From: Pseudomonas sp. HMWF021
GTDB taxonomy: Bacteria > Pseudomonadota > Gammaproteobacteria > Pseudomonadales > Pseudomonadaceae
DNA: 45,833 nucleotides
Assembly (NCBI RefSeq): GCF_003061005.1
Contig: NZ_QAIK01000085.1
Span: 4,741 to 50,573, forward strand
Direction of reading: 5' to 3'
Numbering within the stretch: position 1 is the first letter of the stretch; every line of letters starts with the position of its first letter. Shown in pieces: positions 12,601 through 19,253 of this stretch. A program made the translations under genes and the position numbers. The notes under the pieces are model-generated. The model did not search any database. It was given only the letters and a program-made list of their open reading frames with translations, and was not told where the DNA came from.

Positions 12601-15600
12601 GTGTGAAGGTGACGACATCGCCCGGGCGAATGGTCTGGGCGGCGGGTAACCAATATGGCTTCCCCGAGTTTGAACCCGTCCTCGATGACGCTCTGGTTGC
12701 TTGCACTATCGAGCCCAGCGATTGTGCCCCCATGGCTCGCTGGGTCTGGGCGCCAGGCAGTGGAGCGGGCCCGGATTACGAGCCGGTTCCCGAGGAGGCT
12801 CAATTCATTTGTGATCTGCAGCCAGAGCTGTGCATCGGCAACAATCCCGGAAAAACCGCTAAAGCTCATACGCAGATGTTCAGTGTCCTGCGCACCGGTA
12901 CTGGCGATCTCGATCTGATGGCTGCCGGCAACCTGAGCATGGATTCGCCTTTCGGCGTGTACACCGCCGGTACACAGTCATCGAATGTCGACCCGTTGTA
13001 TAACCAGAAACGCGGGCATCTCTCGGACAATAACTCGGTGTTGGGCACCGCCGGCGCCGATTATGAAAAGTGGGTCAACGGCGGCAGCGACAGCCTCTAT
13101 CAGGCCTGGTATCCGCAGATGGGGGGCAACCTGACAATCAATGCCGGCGGGTCGGTGTCGGGTGACTCGGTGGGCACGAAAGCGCAATCGGAAGCGGCTG
13201 GGTTCCGCGAGCAGATGGCCAGTGTGGCAGTGGGCAACTGGCTGTGGCGCCAAGGCACGGGTAGCCCGGATGTGCCCACGGCGTGGTGGATCAACTTCGG
13301 CAGTTACGCCACCCAAATGATCTCGGATCGTGTGATTAATACTGAACCGTACCTGGTGGGGTTCACCGGTTTCGGCACCTTGGGCGGGGGCAATATCAGC
13401 CTGCGGACTGGTGGTGATGCCGGCATGCTCAAACCGATGGGCGATGCCGTTCACTATCCGCGCGGGCAGGGGCTGATCGTCGCAGTCGGCAGCACCGGTC
13501 GAGTCGCCAGCGATGGCAGCGTGCAGATGACCGGTGGTGGTGACATGGATATTCGTATCGGCGGCACGCTCAACCCGTCGCTGCAAGCGCGGGCCGGAGA
13601 AACCGGTATCGGCAAACCGGTCCATGATCTGCAAGGTGCGCTGATCAACCTGCGCGGTGCGGCACAAATGACGGGTGGAGCACTGGGTGGCATCAACCTG
13701 CAGTACGGCGCCGGCACCGTGGTCAATGATCTTCGGGAAACCCGGGCACTTGATCCGTTTACCTCGACCACTGGTAGCGCTTCCGGAGGCGTGGTACTGA
13801 TTCCGGGTGACTCGGGCATGAGCCTGAGCAGCCGCGCTGATCTGGTGTTGGGCGGTGCAGCGGATCCTGGGCGAGTCAGTCTGATGAACGCCAGCCCGAT
13901 CATGGCGGCCGACGCAAGCGTTCAGCAGGGCGGCACCCTGAGTGGCTTCTCTTTGTGGACGGATCACACCGCAATCGATCTGTTCTCGGCTGGCGGGAAC
14001 TTGACGCCGGGCACACAGATATCCGAGTTCAGTACCAGCAACGGCCTGATCACGGGACGCAATACCTCGCCTACCGATGGCCGGTTTGTCTACCCGTCGA
14101 TTCTGCGTGCGGTGGCGGGGCAGGGGTCCATCTATGCAGGGCCGTCCGCGACGTTCACTGGCGTGGATATCTACCCGCTGCAAGGTTACTCACTCCTCCT
14201 GGCACCGTCGAAGTCGGGACAGCTTGAACTGTTGGCAGGTGACTCTATCTACGCCGGTGGCTATGCGATCAACCAGTCGGGAGCCAGCCCGATGGCCATT
14301 ACCACGCCGCTCAACCCGGCGTTCAACACGTATACCACCAACAGCAACACCAGCAAGCCGGTGCGCACCAACTACAGCGACGATGGTGTGGCACCTGAGG
14401 GCAACGTGCGATATCCGCTGTTTGCCTTTGGTCCCAACAGCTACTCGGGATTGAACGACGTACAGGGGCCGGCGCGATTCTATGCGCTGACGGGGGATCT
14501 GGTGGGCATTCGCAGTGGCGAAACGTTGAGCTTTTCCACTTCCGGACGCACCTGGTACGAAGCGGCGGGGCCTGTGTGGATGATCGCCGGACGCGACATC
14601 GTTGCTTCCGGCACTACCCTGGGGCAGCCTGCGGCCGTGCCGACAGTGGAAATGAGTAGCGGCAAGGAGAACATTTTTTCCACCGGCAACCTGTTCGTCC
14701 ACAATGACCAGCGAGATGTATCGCGGGTGTCGGCGGGTCGCGACATTCTCTACAGCAGCTTCGATATCGCCGGCCCCGGCACGCTGGACATTAATGCCGG
14801 GCGCAACATCCTGATGGAAAATCGCGCCAGCATTACCAGCCGCGGCGCGATAGTGGCCGGGGATACGCGGCCCGGTGCCAGCGTGGTATTGCAGGCGGGC
14901 GTGGGCGCGCAGGGGCCGGATTACGCAAGGTTCATCGCGCGTTACCTGAACCCGCAGAACCTTGCCAATCCGAATGCCGCTCTCAACGGTCAGCCGGGCA
15001 AAGTGGTCAAGACCTACCTCGACGAGTTGCAGAGCTGGCTGACCCTCGGCTATGACTTCAGCGGCAACGCCGAGCAGGCACGGGCGTTCTACGCCGCGTT
15101 GCCAAGCGCCGAGCAGGCGATCTTTGCCCGCCAGGTGTACTTCGCCGAACTGCGTGCGGGCGGCCTGGAGTACAACGACGCCGACGGCCCGCGTCAAGGC
15201 AGTTACCTGCGCGGTCGCAATGCCATCGCGGCGCTGTTCCCGACCACCGATGTGGCCGGCAACCCGATCCGCTACGACGGCGACATCACGCTCTACGGTG
15301 GCGCCGGGGTCAAGACCCTGTTCGGCGGCGATATCCAGATGCTCACGCCGGGTGGCGGTCAGGTGTTCGGCATCGAAGGCGCGGCGCCACCGTCCACGGC
15401 GGGGATCATCACCCAGGGTTCGGGCAACATTCAGCTCTACTCGCAGGGCAGCATTCTGCTGGGGCAGAGCCGGATCATGACCACGTTCGGCGGCTCGATC
15501 CTTGGCTGGTCGGCCGAGGGTGACATCAACGCCGGTCGCGGCTCGAAAACCACCGTGGTCTACACCCCGCCGAAACGGGTTTACGACACCTGGGGCAACG

Positions 15601-16127
15601 TGACCCTGTCGCCATCGGTGCCGAGCACCGGTGCCGGTATCGCCACCCTTAACCCCATCGCCGAAGTGGCGCCGGGCGACATCGACCTGATCGCCCCGCT
15701 GGGCACCATCGATGCGGGCGAGGCGGGCATTCGGGTCTCGGGCAACGTCAACATCGCCGCGCTGACCGTGGTCAACGCTGCCAACATCTCGGTGCAGGGC
15801 AAGGCGACGGGTGTGCCTGTTGTGTCGGCGGTGAACACCGGGGCGATCACCTCGGCAAGCTCTGCGGCCTCTTCAGCCACCCAGGCGGCTGAAGACGTGG
15901 CCCGTCAGCAGCAAGCAGCGGCGCGGCAGAATCAGGCGTCGGTGTTTACCGTGCAGGTGCTGAGCTTTGGCAACGAACAACTGGCCCCGACCCGCGATGG
16001 TGCCAGCCGTGCCCCGGCCAGCGGATACAACCCGAACAGCCCGGTGCAGGTGCTGGGCGCCGGGGTGCTGGATGAACAGGCGAAACAGCAGCTGACCGAG
16101 GAGGAACGGGGGCAGCTGACGTTGTAA
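3624..16127 (+). CDS. pdtA: Giant filamentous-haemagglutinin-type exoprotein (TpsA, PdtA-like)
   Basis: About 4,167 residues. After an extended basic N-region and a signal peptide ending near AGSAQAQ comes a glutamine/alanine-rich linker, then a TPS secretion domain with the hallmark NRNGI motif (LINRNGIVFSG). Next is a very long beta-helix built of G-, N-, S- and L-rich degenerate repeats. The C-terminus (about the last 350 residues, from LDELQSWLTLGYDFSG onward) resembles the DUF3739 tail found in this TpsA subgroup. Start: ATG 3624 or GTG 3621, after AAGGA at 3609-3613; the frame open from 3504 has no signal-peptide logic. Size and location beside Hxc and DING genes match P. aeruginosa PdtA, a phosphate-depletion-regulated TpsA protein implicated in virulence. 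The usual TpsB partner is not found downstream. Cysteines are rare except for a four-Cys tandem repeat encoded at 12630-12845. Several long antisense frames are shadows of this gene. Confidence 0.85.
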   Translation: MLARPSRRRTHVLSSKRQTVEPSLWLLKPLAHAVALCLVAGSAQAQTAFSSSWFAAKGAAQQAAAARPSVGGLPGMTPPLAQQQKANQQLQRSIQTLNNTVAAIAAQQAAQAAGRAAALGTVQFVPDGLGEGGLKVDNSLTQGWQNAKGPQQTQVDGKTTVTIEQTADKAILNWETFNVGRNTTVDFAQQSNWAVLNRVNDPTARASQIQGQIKGNGTVMLINRNGIVFSGSSQVNVRNLVAAAANITDIQFRDRGLYFDSTGTQPTFTDAAGKVLVERGASIDTHKPASSTAAGGYALLLGSDVQNDGNINTTKGQTVLAAGDRFYIRKGSGTEGNALSTTFGSEVIPGFKAGAVTGKVTNNGLIQSATGDITLSGHEVVQSGVLLASTSVATRGTIHLTNPSTDNNGSVTLGQGSATAIMLDSSDLTALDSQHQAALTGVTANNRIRGDQSRVEIQSGGSVEFQNGSITLATGGQVAVSAQRRSLVRDGAMIDVSGALGVKVAMENNSIKINVQGNEQRDASVNREKGALNSNDIWVDVRELVHVPAGTNGYATDRWYTAGGLLEVGGYLGTQGHSVGEWMAQGGTVSFAGNDVVTEKGSLINLSGGTLDVQSGEIRQSWLRGADGKLYEVSRAPGDLLYSGLYKGYEDSSERWGQTRYYYSPLIAPRSRFESGYTVGRDAGQLVIATANAVLDGQMIGEVYQGERQNQAPKAVLDGYQQSQTAMARRAQLIVGSYDPTFVAASNGLLYTLDPLLDQVQIGGARPVAGNDLDLTGAVSDTRKGKLYLDNDQLNGFRLGALKVSAKDQIAVDAALTVDSGGDITLYAPDVQVGADLTARGGSLRLGNVLNQFNGGANTDTRLAAKAEKTTQTRIAEGVHLDTRGLWSNLRTNPDDNASLAYLNGGLISIRSSGDIDVAAGSLLDVSSGGAVLANGKTRGGKGGDLTLESSAISAPGTSHLNLDGELRGYGVTGGGTLTVQANRILVGQTDKALADNTLQLSTDLFSKGFSAYNLIGLNGLDVAEGAAIDVTLPVYRFGDAAPNQVSGVNPRTALELWTPTLFQENPTKGVLTQRAGASLTLQGGATLVGLIDAANSPLTLGRGSRISVDPGQSIKLRGAGQITVDGELNAWGGTIDIRQQQFGSIQPATSIQTADPSAHDRSIWIGEQAVLDVAGRANTATDTLGRTYGQVGKGGSLIIGGEIDAKLATATAADAYVIVRPGARLDASGTEAVLDIAGQGPTRIATDGGRISLSSYNGLFVEGNLRAAAGGVGAAGGRLELALETPLYSDSASNAVRSPREMIIGQAAENELLPANLQPGEGADGLRYGQARLSADGLMTGGFDNLSLLSNGLLSFDGDVNLRMNQSLSLFAAALSLAENSKGSARVDLSAPYLRLSGVGTYFAGFNMMRPRLLPGPTARSSDAMFNASANLLDVGNGLSFGTQGSILQRQAPAVEYSRRAFGLVSLDSSGDLRFLAPNDGAEKTRLWTPGDLNLGAAQIYPATGIQAEVRAGYQGAVPVSEHTLRISGHGAAPTAVPYSAFGKLIFSAAYIEQGGVLRAPLGKIVLGDDLLSTTHEVRLLPGSLTSVSGAGLVMPYGGTTDGIDYRYNGKSVVLDGISGETSGVSIGTQFADVQSGAVIDLSGGGDLRGAGFVSGRGGSTDARFNPLVRTATDGTFSLPGLASNPVYAIVPGNQSSYAPMLAEAGAGDPRIGQQITIGAGVPGLAAGTYTLLPSTFALMPGAFRVEVNGQAAPGVTTGALPLRNGSWTSSGQMSIANTGLRDSLASQVILTSADVLRRYSQYNETGFSQFIQSDAARRGVPRALAPMDGKTLDLRLASGGKQDIALQFNGRTLFEAAEGGMAGTAVVRGGNAGSSFEILGAGRPSTPGFNGVSLYADTLNSLNAGRLTIGAMPNVLYNTTANIIGFLGASQSIVLREGAILSAPQVLLRTTSTLGGITVEAGGGINTLGRGNVAYDSLAGYVYEPKGSSLLVVSNGWTNVLAPEAASGISGAGSIRIGTCAASACNNPALLYSNGSITAATDNQFELGETVRFGTRHLALSVGSVNTGSAEALAAAGSRVPAGLTLNQNVLDRLLRGDTQFAAPALETLSLTTRDAFNFYGSVSLDTIDPQTGQSKLQNLALVTPAIYGLGDANDVASIRTANLIWNGATQSPGAVITGGAGTGSGTLDIQAQRIELGYGPMPQASGLDQNNRLALGFANVNLSASERITANHKGSLAVYQEQGAYDPLKGYSYSGGNLNLRTPLLTGEAASVSLLKAGNSLTLSGAAATGVANALGAELNLEARDIVLDSRIALASGKLTVKSEGDLTLGGNSVLDLAGRTLPFNDVSKYSWGGDVSLYSANGNIGQAAGSRIDLSAKNNQAGNLSVVALADAAGMVDLQGEIVGGSSGYYDAGGTLVPYKAGGVDIRAQRLGGDASEQFAALNQRLNAGQVFGSRSLQLKQGNLVIGDGLKAGEVNVSVDNGSLTVAGLIDASGERVGSIRLSAKNGLTLAGSSVLDAHGRVLRVDSYGKIIDAPNRATVELNSGDGLLTLGSGARIDLRHGTDAVSGFFAGQHDGILRGTLELNAPRLGSNDIAIDASGVLTIQGARSIGLNGLRRYTDAREGVDQAVSGRPYQVIDQAMLERIHGDSNNFINAALGNNDLLQRRLAGLNNATYADAFHLRPGVEIASKTADGDLVVEGDLDLSGYRYASLNPHTQLNPSVYGSGEAGSLVIRAGGNLDIYGSINDGFAPPPETQDDAGWKLIAGVQPFGGDLIVPGSGVTLAEGTQFPVGATLNYDVTIQGARLASGTLLPTQAVLGEAYTFSAGTVLAGAIHDANGNLLYAAGTVLSESVTLPANTRLGAGIRLNKATSLQATTWPRGVPLPGVFDLDLLTVSGVKLSSSLALLRGSLIPSMTDVKLADGTSLIELRPFAGDQQGKNWAVASMLPSGSASWSMRVVAGADIDSADSRVVKPVTREGDLRLADTHYGVKVTTSPGRMVWAAGNQYGFPEFEPVLDDALVACTIEPSDCAPMARWVWAPGSGAGPDYEPVPEEAQFICDLQPELCIGNNPGKTAKAHTQMFSVLRTGTGDLDLMAAGNLSMDSPFGVYTAGTQSSNVDPLYNQKRGHLSDNNSVLGTAGADYEKWVNGGSDSLYQAWYPQMGGNLTINAGGSVSGDSVGTKAQSEAAGFREQMASVAVGNWLWRQGTGSPDVPTAWWINFGSYATQMISDRVINTEPYLVGFTGFGTLGGGNISLRTGGDAGMLKPMGDAVHYPRGQGLIVAVGSTGRVASDGSVQMTGGGDMDIRIGGTLNPSLQARAGETGIGKPVHDLQGALINLRGAAQMTGGALGGINLQYGAGTVVNDLRETRALDPFTSTTGSASGGVVLIPGDSGMSLSSRADLVLGGAADPGRVSLMNASPIMAADASVQQGGTLSGFSLWTDHTAIDLFSAGGNLTPGTQISEFSTSNGLITGRNTSPTDGRFVYPSILRAVAGQGSIYAGPSATFTGVDIYPLQGYSLLLAPSKSGQLELLAGDSIYAGGYAINQSGASPMAITTPLNPAFNTYTTNSNTSKPVRTNYSDDGVAPEGNVRYPLFAFGPNSYSGLNDVQGPARFYALTGDLVGIRSGETLSFSTSGRTWYEAAGPVWMIAGRDIVASGTTLGQPAAVPTVEMSSGKENIFSTGNLFVHNDQRDVSRVSAGRDILYSSFDIAGPGTLDINAGRNILMENRASITSRGAIVAGDTRPGASVVLQAGVGAQGPDYARFIARYLNPQNLANPNAALNGQPGKVVKTYLDELQSWLTLGYDFSGNAEQARAFYAALPSAEQAIFARQVYFAELRAGGLEYNDADGPRQGSYLRGRNAIAALFPTTDVAGNPIRYDGDITLYGGAGVKTLFGGDIQMLTPGGGQVFGIEGAAPPSTAGIITQGSGNIQLYSQGSILLGQSRIMTTFGGSILGWSAEGDINAGRGSKTTVVYTPPKRVYDTWGNVTLSPSVPSTGAGIATLNPIAEVAPGDIDLIAPLGTIDAGEAGIRVSGNVNIAALTVVNAANISVQGKATGVPVVSAVNTGAITSASSAASSATQAAEDVARQQQAAARQNQASVFTVQVLSFGNEQLAPTRDGASRAPASGYNPNSPVQVLGAGVLDEQAKQQLTEEERGQLTL

Positions 16128-16148
16128 AGGACTCTCGTGTAGTACTTT

Positions 16149-16175
16149 GGGCGACCGGTTGGTCGCCCTTTTTTT
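16149..16175 (+). terminator. Rho-independent terminator after the pdtA-like gene
   Basis: Stem GGGCGACC / GGTCGCCC with a GGTT loop is followed by seven T residues, 21 bases after the exoprotein stop. It separates this gene from the oppositely oriented toxin gene. Confidence 0.93.
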
Positions 16176-16192
16176 GTGTGGGTGGGGAAAGC

Positions 16193-16462
16193 TCAGGGAT
16201 ACGCTTGTCGAGCGTGCAAAAGGTTGAGAATCTCGATCCGGTCGGTCACCCGATAAACCACGACGTAGTTGGGATGAACAACGATTTCCCGGGTACCGGC
16301 GACCTTGCCGAAGCGATAAAGGTAGGGGTGAAGTGGGAGGGCAGAGGTAGCCGCTTCGATGGCGGCGTTCAGTTGACTGGCCGCAACGGCGTTACGGTCA
16401 GCGATGTAGCTCAGGGTTTGCCAGAGTTGAGTGCGAGCTTCAGGTCGCCAGTCAACCCGCAC
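16193..16462 (-). CDS. RelE/ParE-family toxin
   Basis: 89-residue basic protein with the compact RelE/ParE fold pattern: an N-terminal strand and helices (VDWRPEARTQLWQTLSYIAD), a central LPLHPYLYRFGKVAGTREIVV segment broken here as PYLYRFGKV and TREIVV, and a C-terminal YVVVYRV..IEILNLLHARQ strand pair typical of the family. It starts with GTG at 16462, inside the last 11 bases of the antitoxin gene, so the two are translationally coupled. Members either cleave mRNA on the ribosome (RelE) or poison gyrase (ParE); the sequence alone does not decide which. The gene is convergent with the pdtA-like gene. Confidence 0.85.
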   Translation of the reverse strand: MRVDWRPEARTQLWQTLSYIADRNAVAASQLNAAIEAATSALPLHPYLYRFGKVAGTREIVVHPNYVVVYRVTDRIEILNLLHARQAYP

Positions 16463-16643
16463 TGTTTTTGTTGAGTTTCGATTCGATGAGGGCGCGCATC
16501 TCGGCCATCACCTGCTCGTGGGGGATGTTGGGCCGCGGATCATCCATCGAGGCCTGTACCTGTGCCCGAAACCAGCGATCATAACTGGCGGCCTGCTCTG
16601 GGGTTTCGAAGTCTGAAACGATAAGTGAAAGTTCGGCGCTCAT
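16452..16643 (-). CDS. Antitoxin partner of the RelE/ParE-type toxin
   Basis: 63-residue acidic, Gln/Glu-rich protein. The ATG at 16643 (MSAELSLIV) is chosen over one 18 bases upstream because a strong GGAGGT lies 4 bases before it on the minus strand. The C-terminal half (HEQVMAEMRALIESK) looks like the helical toxin-wrapping tail of RelB/StbD-type antitoxins; the N-terminus would be the DNA-binding part. It overlaps the toxin start by 11 bases, with the antitoxin first as usual for type II modules. The family is inferred from size, arrangement and the recognised toxin rather than from a strong motif. Confidence 0.75.
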   Translation of the reverse strand: MSAELSLIVSDFETPEQAASYDRWFRAQVQASMDDPRPNIPHEQVMAEMRALIESKLNKNSAG

Positions 16644-16817
16644 AGTGACCTCCATGATCAATGTGAAGCAGTCTAAGGGGGATGTGGCTCGCTGTCGTCA
16701 CTGGCAAGACGAAGTGCGAAGTATCCCGAAGCGCTAGCGGGAAAGATGTCAGACGTTTCCCTTGCCCATAAGGGAAAATCGACGCACGTTGTCATCGGAT
16801 TCCCCACAACACCGTTC

Positions 16818-16906
16818 CCTGTAGGAGCTGCCGCAGGCTGCGATCTTTTGATCTGGCTTTTAAAAACAAAAGTCAAAAGATCGCAGCCTGCGGCAGCTCC
16901 TACAGG
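16818..16906. repeat. REPIN, family A, tails inward
   Basis: Inverted pair of the arm GTAGGAGCTGCCGCAGGCTG, with T-rich and A-rich tails meeting in the middle (CTTTTGATC ... GTCAAAAGATCG). It ends 7 bases from the stop of the minus-strand MetA/phenol-type channel gene. The region 16644-16817 upstream of the antitoxin shows no other gene. Confidence 0.9.
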
Positions 16907-16912
16907 TCGAGG

Positions 16913-17860
16913 TCAGAAGGCGTAGGGGATGCTGACCTTGGCCCAGAGCATGTCGCCTTCCGGGCGGTTTTCCACGTCGAATTCCCTGGCCCAGCGAATC
17001 TCCGCGCTGGCGTATTTGAGGAAGGTCAGGTGCAGCGCCGGGCCAATCGCGAAGACTTTGCCGCGCACGCCGTCGTCCACATCCTGCCCGGCGAATTGCA
17101 CGGTGTGGCCGTACTGTTTGTCGTCGGTGGTCTGCTTGAGGTAGTAGCCGTTGATACCGAGCATCACGTTGTCGGTGATCTTGTAGCTGGCCGAATAATC
17201 GAAGTGGAAAATCTGCCCGGACTTGTAGTCGGTGTCCTTGTTCTTCTCGTTGAAGCTGTAAGTGGTCTTCATCGACACTTCAGTCTTGTCGGTGGGCAGC
17301 CAGGTGAAGGAGAACAGCGGCTTGTAGGTGTAGAAATTGTTGCTGGTGTTGGCCAGCCGGTCGACGCTGTATTCACCGGTGGGCACGGTGACTTCCAGGG
17401 CCGCGCCGAGGGTCAGGTTCTTGCCCATGTCCCACAGGATGATCGGCGCAATCGTGGTGTCGCCCATGCCTTCGCGGGTATCGCTGGCGCCGTAGACCGA
17501 GACTTCCTGCTTGAGCCAGGGCTGGGCGATGTAGCCGGCCAGACGTCCGCCGAATACCCGCACCGGGCTCAGGTAATCGATGCGCGGGATCACCGCCGTG
17601 GATTCGATTTCGACATTCGGCACCTTGCCGCCCAACGAACTGATGTTGAGCTTCGTCGATTTGTAATGGTTGTAGTAAAGGTTGAACGCGACCATGTTCT
17701 CCGGGAGGCTGTCGACCTCCAGCGGCAGCATGAAGAACCCGTCGGTGCCGGGGCCGATGTTGTCGACGCCGGCTTCGGTGGCCAGGGCCGGCAGGGACGC
17801 GGTGCAACCGAGCAAAGTCAGTGCCAGACGCAAGGGGAAAGTGGCGCGGTTCGGGTTCAT
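16913..17860 (-). CDS. Outer-membrane channel of the MetA/phenol-degradation family (SphA-like?)
   Basis: 315-residue predicted outer-membrane beta-barrel: signal peptide (ending near LPALA) then alternating amphipathic strands and a C-terminal aromatic residue (SIPYAF) typical of BAM substrates. The segments GMGDTTIAPIIL and ALEVTVPTGEY are characteristic of the MetA-pathway phenol-degradation family, thought to take up hydrophobic compounds. Start 17860 is preceded by GAGG at a good distance; the ATG 12 bases further upstream has no ribosome site. It is divergent from an AraC-type regulator gene. P. aeruginosa has a similar pair, sphA and sphR, induced by sphingosine. That identity is a suggestion from family and arrangement, not proven. 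Confidence 0.8.
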   Translation of the reverse strand: MNPNRATFPLRLALTLLGCTASLPALATEAGVDNIGPGTDGFFMLPLEVDSLPENMVAFNLYYNHYKSTKLNISSLGGKVPNVEIESTAVIPRIDYLSPVRVFGGRLAGYIAQPWLKQEVSVYGASDTREGMGDTTIAPIILWDMGKNLTLGAALEVTVPTGEYSVDRLANTSNNFYTYKPLFSFTWLPTDKTEVSMKTTYSFNEKNKDTDYKSGQIFHFDYSASYKITDNVMLGINGYYLKQTTDDKQYGHTVQFAGQDVDDGVRGKVFAIGPALHLTFLKYASAEIRWAREFDVENRPEGDMLWAKVSIPYAF

Positions 17861-17959
17861 GGCTGTCCTCATTATTATTGTGGTGGGACGTGGCGCCGGT
17901 ACGCAGAACGTCCGGCACCATAGAAATAAGCGCTTGGCGCCCGACGGGGCAGGGTATTG

Positions 17960-17990
17960 GCGGACAGTTAGGGGGACTTCTGCGGACAGT
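17960..17990. promoter_or_regulatory. Direct repeat GCGGACAGT, candidate AraC-regulator site
   Basis: Two exact copies of GCGGACAGT start at 17960 and 17982, 22 bases apart (two helical turns), in the 198-base gap between the divergent channel and AraC-type genes. Tandem same-orientation half sites at two-turn spacing are the usual geometry for AraC-family binding. Function is inferred. Confidence 0.55.
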
Positions 17991-18058
17991 CGGCCAACCC
18001 TGTGCTAACGTCGTTCGACATAACCGGTTACAAAAATAACAATCAAGCGTGATCCGGA

Positions 18059-19111
18059 ATGTCAGCCCCCATGAACGTAAAAGTCCAAGACCCCACTTTC
18101 GAACTGGCGCTGGTCTCGCCGTTTCTCCTGCAAACCCTCGCCGAAGTCGCGCAGAACAAAGGCATCGACCCCGAAAGCCTGTGCCGTGGCCTGGGCTTCA
18201 CCCTTGAAGATCTGCAGGATCCGGCGCAGCGGATTTCCTATCGCCAGGCCGTGGCGATGATTCAGCGCGCGCTCAAAGTGCTGCCCAATCAGGGGCTGGG
18301 GTTGTGGGTCGGGGCGCAGAATGTGTTGGGTACGTTGGGGCTGCTCGGGCATGTCCTGTCGCTGTGCAAGACCTTGCGCGATGCCTTTGCCCTCGGCATC
18401 CGCCACCAGCACACCTCCGGCGGGATCGTGGTGTCCAGCGTCGATGTGGTCGGCGATCAGGTGCAGTTGAATGCCGAGTGCCGCTTGCCGTTCGCCGATG
18501 TCCAGGTGTTCGCCGTCGAAGAATTTTTCGCCAGCCTGTTGGTGTATGGCCGGGCCTTGGCGGGCAATGAATTCAAGGCGATTGCCGTGGAGTTCGTGCA
18601 CGCCGCGCCGGATTACCTGAGCGAGTACCACCGCCTGCTCGGGCCGGACGTACGCTTCGGCTGCCTGCACAACCGCATGCTGATCGATGCGCAATGGCTG
18701 GACGTCAATCTGCCCAATCATCATTCGCTGGCGTTGCGTCAGGCGGTGGCCTTGCTGGAGTTGGAAGCGGCGCAAGTGCACCAGAAACTCGATCTGATTC
18801 AGGCCGTGGAACGGGCAATTGCCCGGGACCTGAGCCGGGGCAGCCATATCGAAAAAATCGCCGGCGACCTGAACATGAGCAGCCGCACCTTGCGCCGCCG
18901 TTTGACCGAGCATGCGCTGACCTTCGAGGCGCTGCTGGAGCAGGTGCGTCAGGCGCGGACGATGAGTCTGCTGGCGAACCCGGACATGCCGATCGAGCGG
19001 ATTACCGAAGAAGTCGGCTACAGCGATGTGCGCAGTTTTCGTCGGGCGTTCAAGCGCTGGACGGGGATGAGCCCGAGTGCGTGGCGCACCGAGAGCACTG
19101 CTGCCATTTAG
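18059..19111 (+). CDS. AraC-family transcriptional regulator
   Basis: 350 residues. The N-terminal about 230 residues match the arabinose-binding-like sensor domain of the OruR/SphR-type AraC group (FLLQTLAEVAQNKGIDPESL; NVLGTLGLLGHVLSLCKTLRDA written here in parts). The C-terminal about 100 residues hold two helix-turn-helices: IEKIAGDLNMSSRTLRRRL and ITEEVGYSDVRSFRRAFKRW, ending in the classic WTGMSPSAWR. ATG 18059 is used; an ATG 12 bases downstream is also possible, and neither has a strong ribosome site. It is divergent from the MetA/phenol-type channel gene and probably controls it. A REPIN starts 6 bases after the stop. The ligand is unknown; sphingosine (SphR-like) is one testable option. 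Confidence 0.9.
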   Translation: MSAPMNVKVQDPTFELALVSPFLLQTLAEVAQNKGIDPESLCRGLGFTLEDLQDPAQRISYRQAVAMIQRALKVLPNQGLGLWVGAQNVLGTLGLLGHVLSLCKTLRDAFALGIRHQHTSGGIVVSSVDVVGDQVQLNAECRLPFADVQVFAVEEFFASLLVYGRALAGNEFKAIAVEFVHAAPDYLSEYHRLLGPDVRFGCLHNRMLIDAQWLDVNLPNHHSLALRQAVALLELEAAQVHQKLDLIQAVERAIARDLSRGSHIEKIAGDLNMSSRTLRRRLTEHALTFEALLEQVRQARTMSLLANPDMPIERITEEVGYSDVRSFRRAFKRWTGMSPSAWRTESTAAI

Positions 19112-19116
19112 AAGAT

Positions 19117-19187
19117 CAAAAGATCGCAGCCTGCGGCAGCTCCTACACCGATCCCTGTAGGAGCTGCCGCAGGCTGCGATCTTTTGA
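19117..19187. repeat. REPIN, family A, tails outward
   Basis: Inverted pair beginning TCAAAAGATCGCAGCC and ending GGCTGCGATCTTTTGA, with the CTACA/TGTAG ends facing each other across about 8 bases. It abuts the AraC-type stop (19111). The final CTTTT makes it terminator-like. Confidence 0.9.
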
Positions 19188-19253
19188 CTTTCATAGCCCA
19201 CACAAACCCTCCGGCCACAGGTAAACTCCCGCGCACTTTCCCAAGGAGTTCAC

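Noticed and set aside
16818..16906. Mobile element or CRISPR repeat
   Set aside because: The recurring palindromes have no transposase, spacer structure or target duplication; they fit REP/REPIN elements.
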